From an uncultured Candidatus Poseidoniales archaeon (lineage in GTDB: Archaea > Thermoplasmatota > Poseidoniia > Poseidoniales > Poseidoniaceae), in the NCBI GenBank assembly GCA_905181715.1, contig CAJIYT010000007.1, forward strand, positions 1-64,000: DNA of 64,000 nucleotides, given 5' to 3'. Positions 38,106-48,300 of this stretch are shown piece after piece. The notes under the pieces were generated by a model, which did no database searches, was not told the origin of the DNA, and was given only the letters and a program-made list of their open reading frames with translations. A program made the position numbers and the translations under genes. Numbering within the stretch: position 1 is the stretch's first letter; each line of letters starts with the position of its first letter.

Positions 38106-39668
38106 ATGCTTTTCGGCACCGATGGAATTCGCGGAAAGGTTAGTCTCGATACCGTTTCTGAACTCGATTCTATCGAATTGATCAATGCAGATCGGATTCT
38201 AACTCCTACGTTGATGCGAATGCTTGGTCAGGCCTTGGCCATATGGCAAGGAAGAAGTGGACGTGTTGTCATTGGGTGGGATCACCGGCCCGGAAACGAA
38301 GCACTTGTCGAATCTCTGACCCAAGGCCTATCAATGTCAGGAATGACTGCGATTCACGGTGGGGTTTGTGCTACCCCTGCTCTACACCACGCATTGCTTT
38401 CTCACAGAGGCAACATTGGTTGTATGATTACAGCCAGTCATAATCCCGTTTGCGATTCGGGTATCAAGATCTTTGATAATGAAGGATACAAAACGACTCC
38501 TCAAATCGAAGCTATGTTATCAGACCTTGTTGACCAAATCGCGGCTGAAGATCAAGATGTTGATGAAGATGATTTGAAAAAATATTCGCTCCCAGATTCG
38601 GCATTTTCCGCTGATTCTCTTCATAAGGAAAACATTCGACATAGGGCTGGATCTTACGCCCCTATGGCTGGAAAACATCTGAGTGACTCGCTGTTGCTCG
38701 ATTGTTCGAAGGGCGCACCGCACGCCTGGTTAGCAGGGTTGCTCGGTGAATTTGGCATCGGTTGTCAAGAGGTGTCAAATCGAGCTGAAACTATGAATTT
38801 GAATTGTGGTGCTGGTGAATTGTCACCAACCGACAAATGGACTTTTGAAGAAGCGGCTCTCTCCCCTCATCTATTGATTAGTTCGCTAAAGAAACAACCT
38901 CCAGGTCTAGTGGTTGGTGCGGCATTGGATGGCGATGGTGACCGGTGTCTGATGATTCGTTCAACTGATACTGGATTTGAAGTGATAGATGGTGATGAAA
39001 TGGCTGATATCATTTTGCGTACGGCTGCTGGGTCATTTCAATTGGCTGCGTCGATAGAATCTGATCTATCATTACTGACTTCACTAACAAGGCTCGATGC
39101 AGAGGTTCTTGCAATACAAACCGCAGTCGGTGACCGCTGGCTCGCAGATGCACTGCGTTCGGTCCTCATTCAGGGCAAAGGTATTCTAGAATCTGAACAA
39201 ACTCCTGATTGTCTAGGCGTAGAGGATTCTGGCCATATTGTTCTACCAAAGGAACACCCTCTGACTGAAAACAAATGGGTATTGGTTGGTGATGGGTCTG
39301 CTACTTTGATAGCGGTGCTCTCTGCGATGGCTAAACAGCCTTCAACAGCCGCTATGCAACGTGGATTCAAACAACGAATCTCGATAAAAGGCAGTGATAG
39401 AAGTCGTTGGGATGGTGAAAATGAGCTTGCGACAAAAGTCGTCTCGATAATCACTGAAACTCTAGATAATCCCGAAATTAAAAAGATTGCAGGAGAAAAA
39501 AACCTGCTATTGGTCCTTGGTGATGATTATTCGATTGGTGTGCGCAATTCGGGTACTGAGGCAAAAACCAATATCAGTCTGCGCCTTGCAGCTGGAATTG
39601 ATGAAGAGCCCTATCTTTTGGTGGTTGAAAAAATCGAAAACCTGCTTAGGAATAATTTGATTCCTTGA
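38106..39668 (+). CDS. glmM: Phosphoglucosamine mutase / phosphomannomutase family protein
   Basis: MLFGTDGIRGKV, GCMITASHNPVCDSGIKIF, GAALDGDGDRCLMI, IGVRNSGTEAKTNISL. Start at 38106 (the longer ORF begins at 38076). Confidence 0.9.
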   Translation: MLFGTDGIRGKVSLDTVSELDSIELINADRILTPTLMRMLGQALAIWQGRSGRVVIGWDHRPGNEALVESLTQGLSMSGMTAIHGGVCATPALHHALLSHRGNIGCMITASHNPVCDSGIKIFDNEGYKTTPQIEAMLSDLVDQIAAEDQDVDEDDLKKYSLPDSAFSADSLHKENIRHRAGSYAPMAGKHLSDSLLLDCSKGAPHAWLAGLLGEFGIGCQEVSNRAETMNLNCGAGELSPTDKWTFEEAALSPHLLISSLKKQPPGLVVGAALDGDGDRCLMIRSTDTGFEVIDGDEMADIILRTAAGSFQLAASIESDLSLLTSLTRLDAEVLAIQTAVGDRWLADALRSVLIQGKGILESEQTPDCLGVEDSGHIVLPKEHPLTENKWVLVGDGSATLIAVLSAMAKQPSTAAMQRGFKQRISIKGSDRSRWDGENELATKVVSIITETLDNPEIKKIAGEKNLLLVLGDDYSIGVRNSGTEAKTNISLRLAAGIDEEPYLLVVEKIENLLRNNLIP

Positions 39669-42600
39669 TCAGGTGATCGCTAACTCCTCTTCTCTTGCTT
39701 GACTTAACCAAGTCACTACACCTAGTAGCGCTGCTGTAGCAATCAACATTGTTAAAATCATCAAGATATTTGCTCCTGCAATCAACAATTTACCTGCAAT
39801 CAACCATGCTAATAGCAAATCTAATGCTCCAAGTGTTCTGAAACCACGCCTCAAGGTAACTACTCCTGATATCCAAGAAACCATTGAGACGATGATTATA
39901 GCAACCACTAGCCAATGATCGGCTTCACCTCGGAAAGCAAAGATGGCGGTAGGAAGTAAAAGATGAGAAACCCATATTCCTGAAGCGGTCCATAATTCGT
40001 TGTTGGAATTGATGCTCCATGCTACCAAGATCATCCCTAGTCCACCAATTGCGATTGAAACTAGTGCTGTTGTGTCCTTTAGAGGTTCGAGCCAGAAAGA
40101 GAGATCACTCCAAGCCCAAACCAGCACTAGTGCTGCGCCAACAACCACTCCTGGTTGCAACCAATTCCATCCGCGATGGGCACCAAAACAAGCAACCAAT
40201 AACGCTGCAGGGCCGACCGAAAACATTGCGATTATTGCCATCCATGCTAGCCTTCCAGCAGCGCCTCTATGGTCTGGCATTCCTCTAGTTCTACGTTCGT
40301 TTTCGACCCAAGCGTCTAATGCTACAATCGATAAAAGAGATACTTCGATTATAGTAAATGGCAGACGCCAGGAGGTTTGAGAAAAGAAAGTTGGATCGAT
40401 TCTAATCGAGTCTACGCCCATTAAAGCGGTGATTATCTTTGCGATTACCATCACTAGGACGACTCCTTCGAGCGCTGATGGTATTCGTAATCCTAGATCA
40501 CCGCGCCCCAATAATCCAATTCCAGCCAATGAAATCAAAGCGATGAAGAGGGTTAGTTGACTCCATTGGTCTGCTTGTTCGACAACTCCTGAACTAAGTC
40601 TACCTGTGATGTGAATCAATGCAAGGCCGCCCATGGCAATTGCGATTGGTATTTCTATTCCTGCAAAATCCGGTAATTGCAAACCGATTTGACCTGAACG
40701 CCATCTGGCTACTGCGATGAATAATATGCTCAGAACACTGGCGAATATTATCAATAATAAGCCATATTTGGTTCCATATGCTAGCCAAGCACTGGCAAAG
40801 ATAGTAACGAGTATGAATGTTATAACTATCGTCGGTTGATGATGAATATCACCTGCCTCTAAGTCATATTCATCGTTAATTGAGCGCCTTCCAGCGCGTT
40901 GTTTTTGCTTGCTTTCTAGTTCTAATAATTCAGGATCTAGCATTTTCATACCACTGGCTGAATTTTCCATGGTTTTGACTAATTCTCTCTTGGCTTCTAA
41001 GCGTTCTATACGGTCATTTTTCTTGGCAACTGCAACGAGACCGGAGCGAATCTCGCCTTGGGCTGCTAACCATGCACCTGTGCTTACAAAACCAATTACG
41101 GTCAATGAAATACTAGTTGTGTCATCATTTACCGATGCTGCAACCAGCATGGCTACGAGAGCTGCAGTCGATGCTAGGGCAGGAGGGAGGAGTTTCTCTA
41201 ATCGTGGAGCACGAGGGAGGTAGATTACAGCAATTGCAAGAAGAAGAGTGATTGTAAAGATTCTAAGTTCGGTTATTGCAGTGAAAAAATCACTGCTACC
41301 TACTAGCGGAGTATTAATTGTCTTGTCTAAGGAGATTATCAACGCCATCAGAGCCATTATGCCGATTACCAAGGTTATCAGTTGTCCTGGAAGAAGAGGG
41401 TTTACCCCCACATCTTTGCCTTCTTGCTGATCATGTGCTAGCCTATCGCTCCAACTCAATATCAGCCACGACCCGATGGCCAATTGCAATATCCACGCCG
41501 ATGCAAAACCAAATCTCCATTGGAGAATTATTGCAGTCAGTGCCCACGCTCCCAAGATAGTACGGGGTGTTCCTTGGTGCCTATCCATCCTAATTACCAC
41601 AGAATGAGTGAATAGCAATGTTCCCATTAATCCAATTAATCCAAATGCAGGTAATCCTTCTGGTCGGGCGATTAACAAGATTGCTGATAATGCAAAGACA
41701 AAGCCGAGATTCCATAATCGAAGTAGGCCACTATCTCGCAAACGTGCCCCGATTTCAGATAGACCAACCAAACCTGCGGCAAGATTTACACCGGTTTTTC
41801 CTAGGCTGAGATTGACCGGAATCTGCATCACTATCAACAATAACATGTAATATGAAAGATCCCATATATCTATTGACATCAATATCAAATCATCACTGAT
41901 GATTCTTGATTCTAAATCTGTGGCGAAAATCATCAGCCAAAGCCATGGTGCAAGTATGGCTGTTCCGGCAAGAGATGGTGCTTGGCGTTTGATCGCGAGG
42001 CCTGCCAATCCGCACCAAAGCAAACCTTGTGAAATTAGTAGAATTCGTGCCCCTCCATCCGAATTACCGGCTGGTATTAGTAGAGTAAGTAAGATTACAA
42101 TAACGATTGATCCGGTCCAAAGAACATGGTCTGATACTGAGGATTGGTCGCGGATGAATGCCCCTGCGGTAAGCAATGCTGCAATCGCAGCGAAAATCGC
42201 ATAGGGACCGATAAATGAAGGCGCTGTAAGTTGACCGTTGACCAGTAAAACCAGCAGAGTAATCAGCAATGGAGAGGGCCACAAAACAAACGGAGCCAAT
42301 CTCGTCCACGGGACACCTCTAACCACTAAATATGAGGCGCCGAATGCTGAAAGTAACATAATCAGTTGTGCGAGAGCATAGCCTGTCTCTGAACGATTTG
42401 CTGCGATTGCCATCAAGGCACCTATCATTCCTAGGCCAACCGAAACAGACCATAGCCCTGGGTTTCCTATTCCTGCTCCGCTCAATGCCTTGCTAAACCA
42501 ATTGTTTTCGCGGGCAAAGCGCGTTGCCATTACCGCGTTTAGTGAAGTTACAAAACACATCAGTAAGAAGAGATTTAATGGGTTCTCAAAGGAAAGAATT

Positions 42601-43472
42601 TGTAGGCCGAATATGGACCAATCGTCACTTAGAGCATGTAAGCCAACCCAAATATTAGAACTCGCTATTCCTAGAGATGCAAGGTTTCCACTATTGCGCA
42701 ATAGAGCCATTCCATGGAGTGCAACTGTGCCGATTGCGATCATTATTGCAACGCCAAACTCGCCATACAAAGCGCCGGCTGCACTACCAACCGCCAATAA
42801 TACCAATGTTGCCTGGGCTGCAATCGCATCTTCGTCATGTCGTTGAGCGATGTAGATATTGAAAGCGACTATCAATAGTAGAGCGGTTCCCAATTCATTA
42901 GCATCAATCCAATCCCAATGATATGCGTCTATCGCCAAACCATAGAGCAATTTCATCGAGATTATTATCCAAGTAACTCCAAGAATATGCATCTCAGAAC
43001 GCGGAATCCATCTCTCTCCCAGATATAGCCCAAATACTGCCATTGACAGCAGTCCTATCGCCCCTAATATCGGGTTTAATGCGGTTCCAACAATTGCACC
43101 GATGGCAGACCAAGTGACTATCATGGCAATCATTAGGCCAAAATGTAGCCGCTTCTCACCTTTGACTGCGATACTTGTGACTGAATCCATTTCAGGTTTT
43201 TTGTCTACTGTCCCATCGCGCTTTATCGGGGAAACCGAATCGTCTGCGCTGAAAAAATCAGAAATTTCTCCCATCGCCTCGTCGGTATCTGTGCGCTTGA
43301 CTTCCGCGTTCTCCGTGTTGGATTGTTCATCGGTATTATCTGATTCTTTATTGGCGTCTCGAGCGATAAAAAAACCACCAAGGTCGACGCCATCGCCTCT
43401 TTCGAATGCTCGTTTAGAAAGTAGGTCATCGACCTTATCCTCATCGGACACGCTTCGCACTTTCATCGCCAT
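39669..43472 (-). CDS. Very large polytopic membrane protein of unknown function
   Basis: About 1270 aa with a charged N-terminal region and dozens of hydrophobic segments; start MAMKVRSVSDEDK at 43472. Confidence 0.75.
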   Translation of the reverse strand: MAMKVRSVSDEDKVDDLLSKRAFERGDGVDLGGFFIARDANKESDNTDEQSNTENAEVKRTDTDEAMGEISDFFSADDSVSPIKRDGTVDKKPEMDSVTSIAVKGEKRLHFGLMIAMIVTWSAIGAIVGTALNPILGAIGLLSMAVFGLYLGERWIPRSEMHILGVTWIIISMKLLYGLAIDAYHWDWIDANELGTALLLIVAFNIYIAQRHDEDAIAAQATLVLLAVGSAAGALYGEFGVAIMIAIGTVALHGMALLRNSGNLASLGIASSNIWVGLHALSDDWSIFGLQILSFENPLNLFLLMCFVTSLNAVMATRFARENNWFSKALSGAGIGNPGLWSVSVGLGMIGALMAIAANRSETGYALAQLIMLLSAFGASYLVVRGVPWTRLAPFVLWPSPLLITLLVLLVNGQLTAPSFIGPYAIFAAIAALLTAGAFIRDQSSVSDHVLWTGSIVIVILLTLLIPAGNSDGGARILLISQGLLWCGLAGLAIKRQAPSLAGTAILAPWLWLMIFATDLESRIISDDLILMSIDIWDLSYYMLLLIVMQIPVNLSLGKTGVNLAAGLVGLSEIGARLRDSGLLRLWNLGFVFALSAILLIARPEGLPAFGLIGLMGTLLFTHSVVIRMDRHQGTPRTILGAWALTAIILQWRFGFASAWILQLAIGSWLILSWSDRLAHDQQEGKDVGVNPLLPGQLITLVIGIMALMALIISLDKTINTPLVGSSDFFTAITELRIFTITLLLAIAVIYLPRAPRLEKLLPPALASTAALVAMLVAASVNDDTTSISLTVIGFVSTGAWLAAQGEIRSGLVAVAKKNDRIERLEAKRELVKTMENSASGMKMLDPELLELESKQKQRAGRRSINDEYDLEAGDIHHQPTIVITFILVTIFASAWLAYGTKYGLLLIIFASVLSILFIAVARWRSGQIGLQLPDFAGIEIPIAIAMGGLALIHITGRLSSGVVEQADQWSQLTLFIALISLAGIGLLGRGDLGLRIPSALEGVVLVMVIAKIITALMGVDSIRIDPTFFSQTSWRLPFTIIEVSLLSIVALDAWVENERRTRGMPDHRGAAGRLAWMAIIAMFSVGPAALLVACFGAHRGWNWLQPGVVVGAALVLVWAWSDLSFWLEPLKDTTALVSIAIGGLGMILVAWSINSNNELWTASGIWVSHLLLPTAIFAFRGEADHWLVVAIIIVSMVSWISGVVTLRRGFRTLGALDLLLAWLIAGKLLIAGANILMILTMLIATAALLGVVTWLSQAREEELAIT

Positions 43473-43608
43473 GATTTGAATATCACCCGAGCCTGCTGGC
43501 AATATCGAGCCGTTGGTGGGTTGCGGTGAATGGCTATCTCCTACTGGCTGGATAAATAGAGGGGATTACAGCCGTAATGGATTAAGAGTGGTTCTGAGTC
43601 GGGGCCTC

Positions 43609-45204
43609 ATGGCGAAGGCGTATGGAACCCCCTCTGGGGACCTTACTGATTCGGGACTCTGCCCCTCTGGCGATGTTCACTGGAATCTACCGGCAGATTC
43701 TTTGATTGACCTCGCTGTAAGCCGAGAAGAAGGAGTTCTTAGCGCCCATGGAGCATTGGTTACTGAAACCGGTGAAAGGACTGGTCGCTCTCCTAATGAC
43801 AAGTTTATCGTCGACGAACCAAGTACATCTTCTGATGTTAATTGGGGAGATGTGAATATCTCAACTGATGCTGATACTTTTGCTCGGTTGAAAACCAAGG
43901 TAATCGCCTATCTTGATTCGTGTGATTCGCTATTTGTCCAAGACCTATTCTGTGGCGCAGAACCAAGTGAGGCGCTACCGATTCGTGTCATCAATCAAAC
44001 AGCATGGCACAATGCCTTCGCACGCAATATGTTCATTCGTCCTTCTACAGAACAATTATCAACACATAAGCCTGAATTCACAGTCTACCACGCACCGCAT
44101 CTTGAGGTTGAGGATGAAAAACTGAACTCGCAATGCTTCGTAATCGTGAACTATGCTGCTGGCGAGGTTATCATTGGAGGCACACGCTATGCTGGTGAAG
44201 TCAAAAAGTCTATTTTTAGCATTATGAATCTTATTCTACCCAAAAAAGGAATCTTGCCAATGCACTGCAGTGCAAATACAACTGGTGAAAATACCGCTAT
44301 CTTCTTCGGCCTTTCTGGAACTGGAAAAACCACTCTTTCTGCCGACCCAAAACGTGCACTAATCGGCGATGATGAACACGGTTGGGGTGCAACTGGAGTA
44401 TTCAATTTCGAAGGTGGATGTTATGCAAAACTCATCGATCTATCAGAAGAAGACGAACCTGAAATTTTCTCAACAACCCGGAGAAAGGGTACTGTGCTTG
44501 AGAATATTGTTCTTGATGATGCTGGGGTTCCTGACTTCACAGATACCTCAAAAACACAAAACACCAGAGGTTCTTATCCGATTGAATTTATTGATAACCG
44601 CACTCGAGATTCAAAGGGCGGTCACCCACAAAACGTTATTTTCCTTACCTGTGATGCCTTTGGAGTATTGCCACCGATTAGCAGATTGACCCCCAGTCAA
44701 GCAGCATATCACTTCATCTCCGGGTATACTGCAAAAGTTGCAGGAACAGAGATTGGTATCACCGAACCCGTAGCCACTTTTTCCGCTTGCTTTGGTGAAC
44801 CATTCATGCCTATGCACCCTGGAGTTTATGCCGATTTGCTCAGTGATAAAATGGCAGAACATGGGGCTACCGCGTGGCTGATCAATACCGGTTGGTCCGG
44901 TGGAAGTTATGGAGTGGGTAACCGTATGAAGATCAAATATACACGAGCAATGCTAAACGCTGCTCTCGATGGAGATCTTGACGATGTAGCATACGCCACT
45001 GATGCTCGCTTTGGCTTTGAAGTGCCGACCTCTTGTCCAAATGTTCCGACTGAGATTCTTCAACCCCGAGGCACATGGGATGACTCTGCTGCATTCGATT
45101 TGACTGCGGATAAACTTGCATCGATGTTCTTAAACAATTTCAACCGCTATGCCGCTGGTGTTAGTGATGATGTCAATGCAGCTGCGCCTAAGCCTGTGTC
45201 ATGA
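43609..45204 (+). CDS. pckA: Phosphoenolpyruvate carboxykinase, ATP-type
   Basis: HCSANTTGENTAIFFGLSGTGKTTLSADPKRALIGDDEHGW; RGSYPIEFIDNRT; NTGWSGGSYGVGNRMKI. Start at ATG 43609. Confidence 0.94.
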   Translation: MAKAYGTPSGDLTDSGLCPSGDVHWNLPADSLIDLAVSREEGVLSAHGALVTETGERTGRSPNDKFIVDEPSTSSDVNWGDVNISTDADTFARLKTKVIAYLDSCDSLFVQDLFCGAEPSEALPIRVINQTAWHNAFARNMFIRPSTEQLSTHKPEFTVYHAPHLEVEDEKLNSQCFVIVNYAAGEVIIGGTRYAGEVKKSIFSIMNLILPKKGILPMHCSANTTGENTAIFFGLSGTGKTTLSADPKRALIGDDEHGWGATGVFNFEGGCYAKLIDLSEEDEPEIFSTTRRKGTVLENIVLDDAGVPDFTDTSKTQNTRGSYPIEFIDNRTRDSKGGHPQNVIFLTCDAFGVLPPISRLTPSQAAYHFISGYTAKVAGTEIGITEPVATFSACFGEPFMPMHPGVYADLLSDKMAEHGATAWLINTGWSGGSYGVGNRMKIKYTRAMLNAALDGDLDDVAYATDARFGFEVPTSCPNVPTEILQPRGTWDDSAAFDLTADKLASMFLNNFNRYAAGVSDDVNAAAPKPVS

Positions 45205-45239
45205 TTTCCTAACAAAATTACGCGTTACTTAACTCGATA

Positions 45240-45260
45240 TATTGTCTCAGAAAGACAATA
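45240..45260. other. Perfect 8-bp hairpin TATTGTCT-CAGAA-AGACAATA downstream of pckA
   Basis: Inverted repeat with 5-nt loop 36 nt after the pckA stop codon. Confidence 0.4.
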
Positions 45261-45396
45261 AATGCAAATTGTATTTAATCAGATGAATCTTTTGGATAAC
45301 CTGCGTTTAAAGGCGTCACTGCGTGATAATTTGTCCCTTTTCATCAAACCCATAACCCCATTAGATTGATAACTTACCCATGTAGAGGTTAGGTCG

Positions 45397-48300
45397 TTGA
45401 GAACTATGCGTCAAGTCAAGTTATTTATCGGACTCATGCTATTACTAACTGTAATGTCACCCATGATCGACAATGGGATAGAGCCATTTGCAGATTTGGT
45501 GACTGGGGATGAGAATAAACAAAATCCATTCGGAGAGCGCGTGCTGCTTGATGACTTTAGAAAGAATATCAAATATGCTGTTGGCTCACCATGCACCATC
45601 CAGAATGATGCCGGAACACCAGGCGATACCGGAAATGCAAGTACAAATACTGCTAAATCAATAGGAACAAACCCCACTACTTCTTTCATGGGTTGCGCAG
45701 ATGCTAGCGATATTGAAGATTGGTATGAATTTGAAATGGATCAAGATTACAATATCGAAGTTACAATGTCTAATTATGCTAATGATTATGATTTATATTT
45801 GCTTGTCGAGGATAATGGTTCTTACGGTTATGTCGATAATTCATGGTTTGACGACCCGGTAGAAACTGTCACTAGCATTGGCACTTCTATTGAAGGAGTC
45901 CAAGGGACCTATTGGATTGCAGCAGTCCCCTATAACCCACAAGGTGCTTCCTCCTCAGTTGGCGATTACGACCTAGATGTATGGACTAACTTTACCGAGG
46001 GTTGCGATGATTGGTATTCTCCTCAAAACGATGCTGGTACCGGCCAAGATGCACCGAGTAATTGGTCTGATTCACCAACAAACCTGGGAACAAATGTTAC
46101 CGACACCTATACTGGGTGTTTAGACAGCAAAGACACTAACGATGTCTTTGCCTTTGATGTCCCAAATAACCACACTATAGAAGCCAAACTCGTAATGGAT
46201 GCTGGGGTTGATATTGATCTGATGCTGCATCAACCAAATGGTTCGGCGATATCTGCTAGTTTTAGCAGCGGAGACATTAACGAAAGCGTCTCTTCAGAAG
46301 GTACTGATGAAGAAGGGATGCCTGGAGATTACTTCGTAAATGCGTCACATTGGTCTGGAAATGGTAACTACACTCTCTATGTATGGACCAATTGGTCAGT
46401 ACCAACTCCTAATCTAGAGATACTCGAGATGATTGCGCCAACAACTGTAAATCAAGGGGATTCTACCAATATCGACGTAGTAGTAGAAAATGATGGCACA
46501 CTAGATCTCAATGACTCTTTTGTTGTAGACATATACCTCAGTGTTGATGCTTCTGAAACATGGGCCGACCACCACCTCGGAAATACCACGACTACTGGTT
46601 TAGTGATGAATGCAACCACATCGGTCAGCATAGCTGCTACTATTCCAACGGGTATGGTTGAAGGAGAATACAGAATTATTGCTATTGTCGATGATTCTAA
46701 TGAGATTTTGGAGAAGAGTGAAACTGATAACACTTACATTCACGATGTAAGGATGACTGTAGGGACAGTTACTGAGTCCTGTAGTAATCAAGATGAGGGA
46801 GGATCTGGTGCAGACGCACCAAATGAACACACAATTGGTTCGGTTGATCTCGGGTTAGATATTGAGCAGGAGTTTCGCGGCTGTCTCGATTCAAATGATG
46901 AAAATGATGTTTACAAAGTTTCGATCAGTAGTGGCCAAACACTCAACGTGACTTTGGTTTCACCACCAGTACAAAATACAGACTTTGATCTAAAAATTAC
47001 TTGGACAAACGGTACAACAATCGCTAGTAGTATCCTTTCTACTACAGATGATTTTTCCAATCTTGAAGACACAATGGCTGAAGGAGTCGCTGGCGATTAT
47101 TACATCAATATCTCCTATTATGAGGGTTTTGGAGGCGGTAACCCTGGTGGGGTTTATCGTTTGATTATTGGCGAACCAGACGATGGTAGTTATGTCGCTC
47201 CTTTCAATTGTGATGAAAGCGATGACATGATGCTTGGCGGGGATGCTAGCGATAGTTCGACTAATCCTTCTCTATTAGGTACAAATCCAGCGATAGATGA
47301 CATGGGTTGCTTAGATACAAATGATGCTGTTGACGTCTATGAATTCTCATTCTCTGATTCTAAGAACTTTGAAATAAGTTTGATTCAGAATGAACTCACT
47401 TCCTTTTCCGCCACCCTTTACGATGGAAGTGGAACTGTGGTTAATGGTTGGGAAACAGTCCCTACTGCTGATGATGGTGAGGCTTCGTTCTGGCAATCAT
47501 TGGGCAAGGAAGCTCATGAGGGAGCTGATGGAACATACAAATTGATGATCTCATCAGGGACTGAAACTGGCAATTACAGCCTTTCGGTTACAACTACTGC
47601 CCCAATATTGCCTGATCTTGAAGCAACTGCAGTTAGCTGTGGTGACTCTTCTGTCGCCGAAACCCTAACCGGTGAATTTATCGATTATTCGTACAATGTT
47701 TCCAATCTAGGAGGGCCTGGAAGTGGTGATTGGACTTGGGAACTGAATCTTGTCAATGCCGAAGATATGACTATCGCTACCACCTTAATGAGCGGTAGTC
47801 TGGTTTTCACGGATGCTGAAGGGGTTATAGAAACTGATGCATTTCAAGTAAAAATCCCCTCTGACACACCGACTGGGACCTATCTTTGCCAATTAGCCGT
47901 TGATGATAACGACTTAGTAATTGAACAAAGTAACGAAAATAATATCGCAACCGGGGAACAATTCTTTATCCAAAACTATGAAGAGAAGTGGGCAAATGAT
48001 ATCGACCAAGATGGCATTAATACCACTGATATGGGCGATGGTAATGGTCCAGATGACTGTCCAACTGCTGCCGGTAATTCGACTAAAGATCTAGTCGGTT
48101 GTGGCGATACTGATGGCGACGGTTGGTCTAATGCTCATGAGATGAAAGTCAACGATTACTTCTGGGAAGATCCTACTCAATGGAACGATATGGACAGCGA
48201 TGGAATGGGAGATAACCCCGATGGCACCAATGGTGACCAATGCCCAACACAAACTGGACCTGAGTCAAATCTTGGTTGTCCGCTCGATACTGATTCTGAT

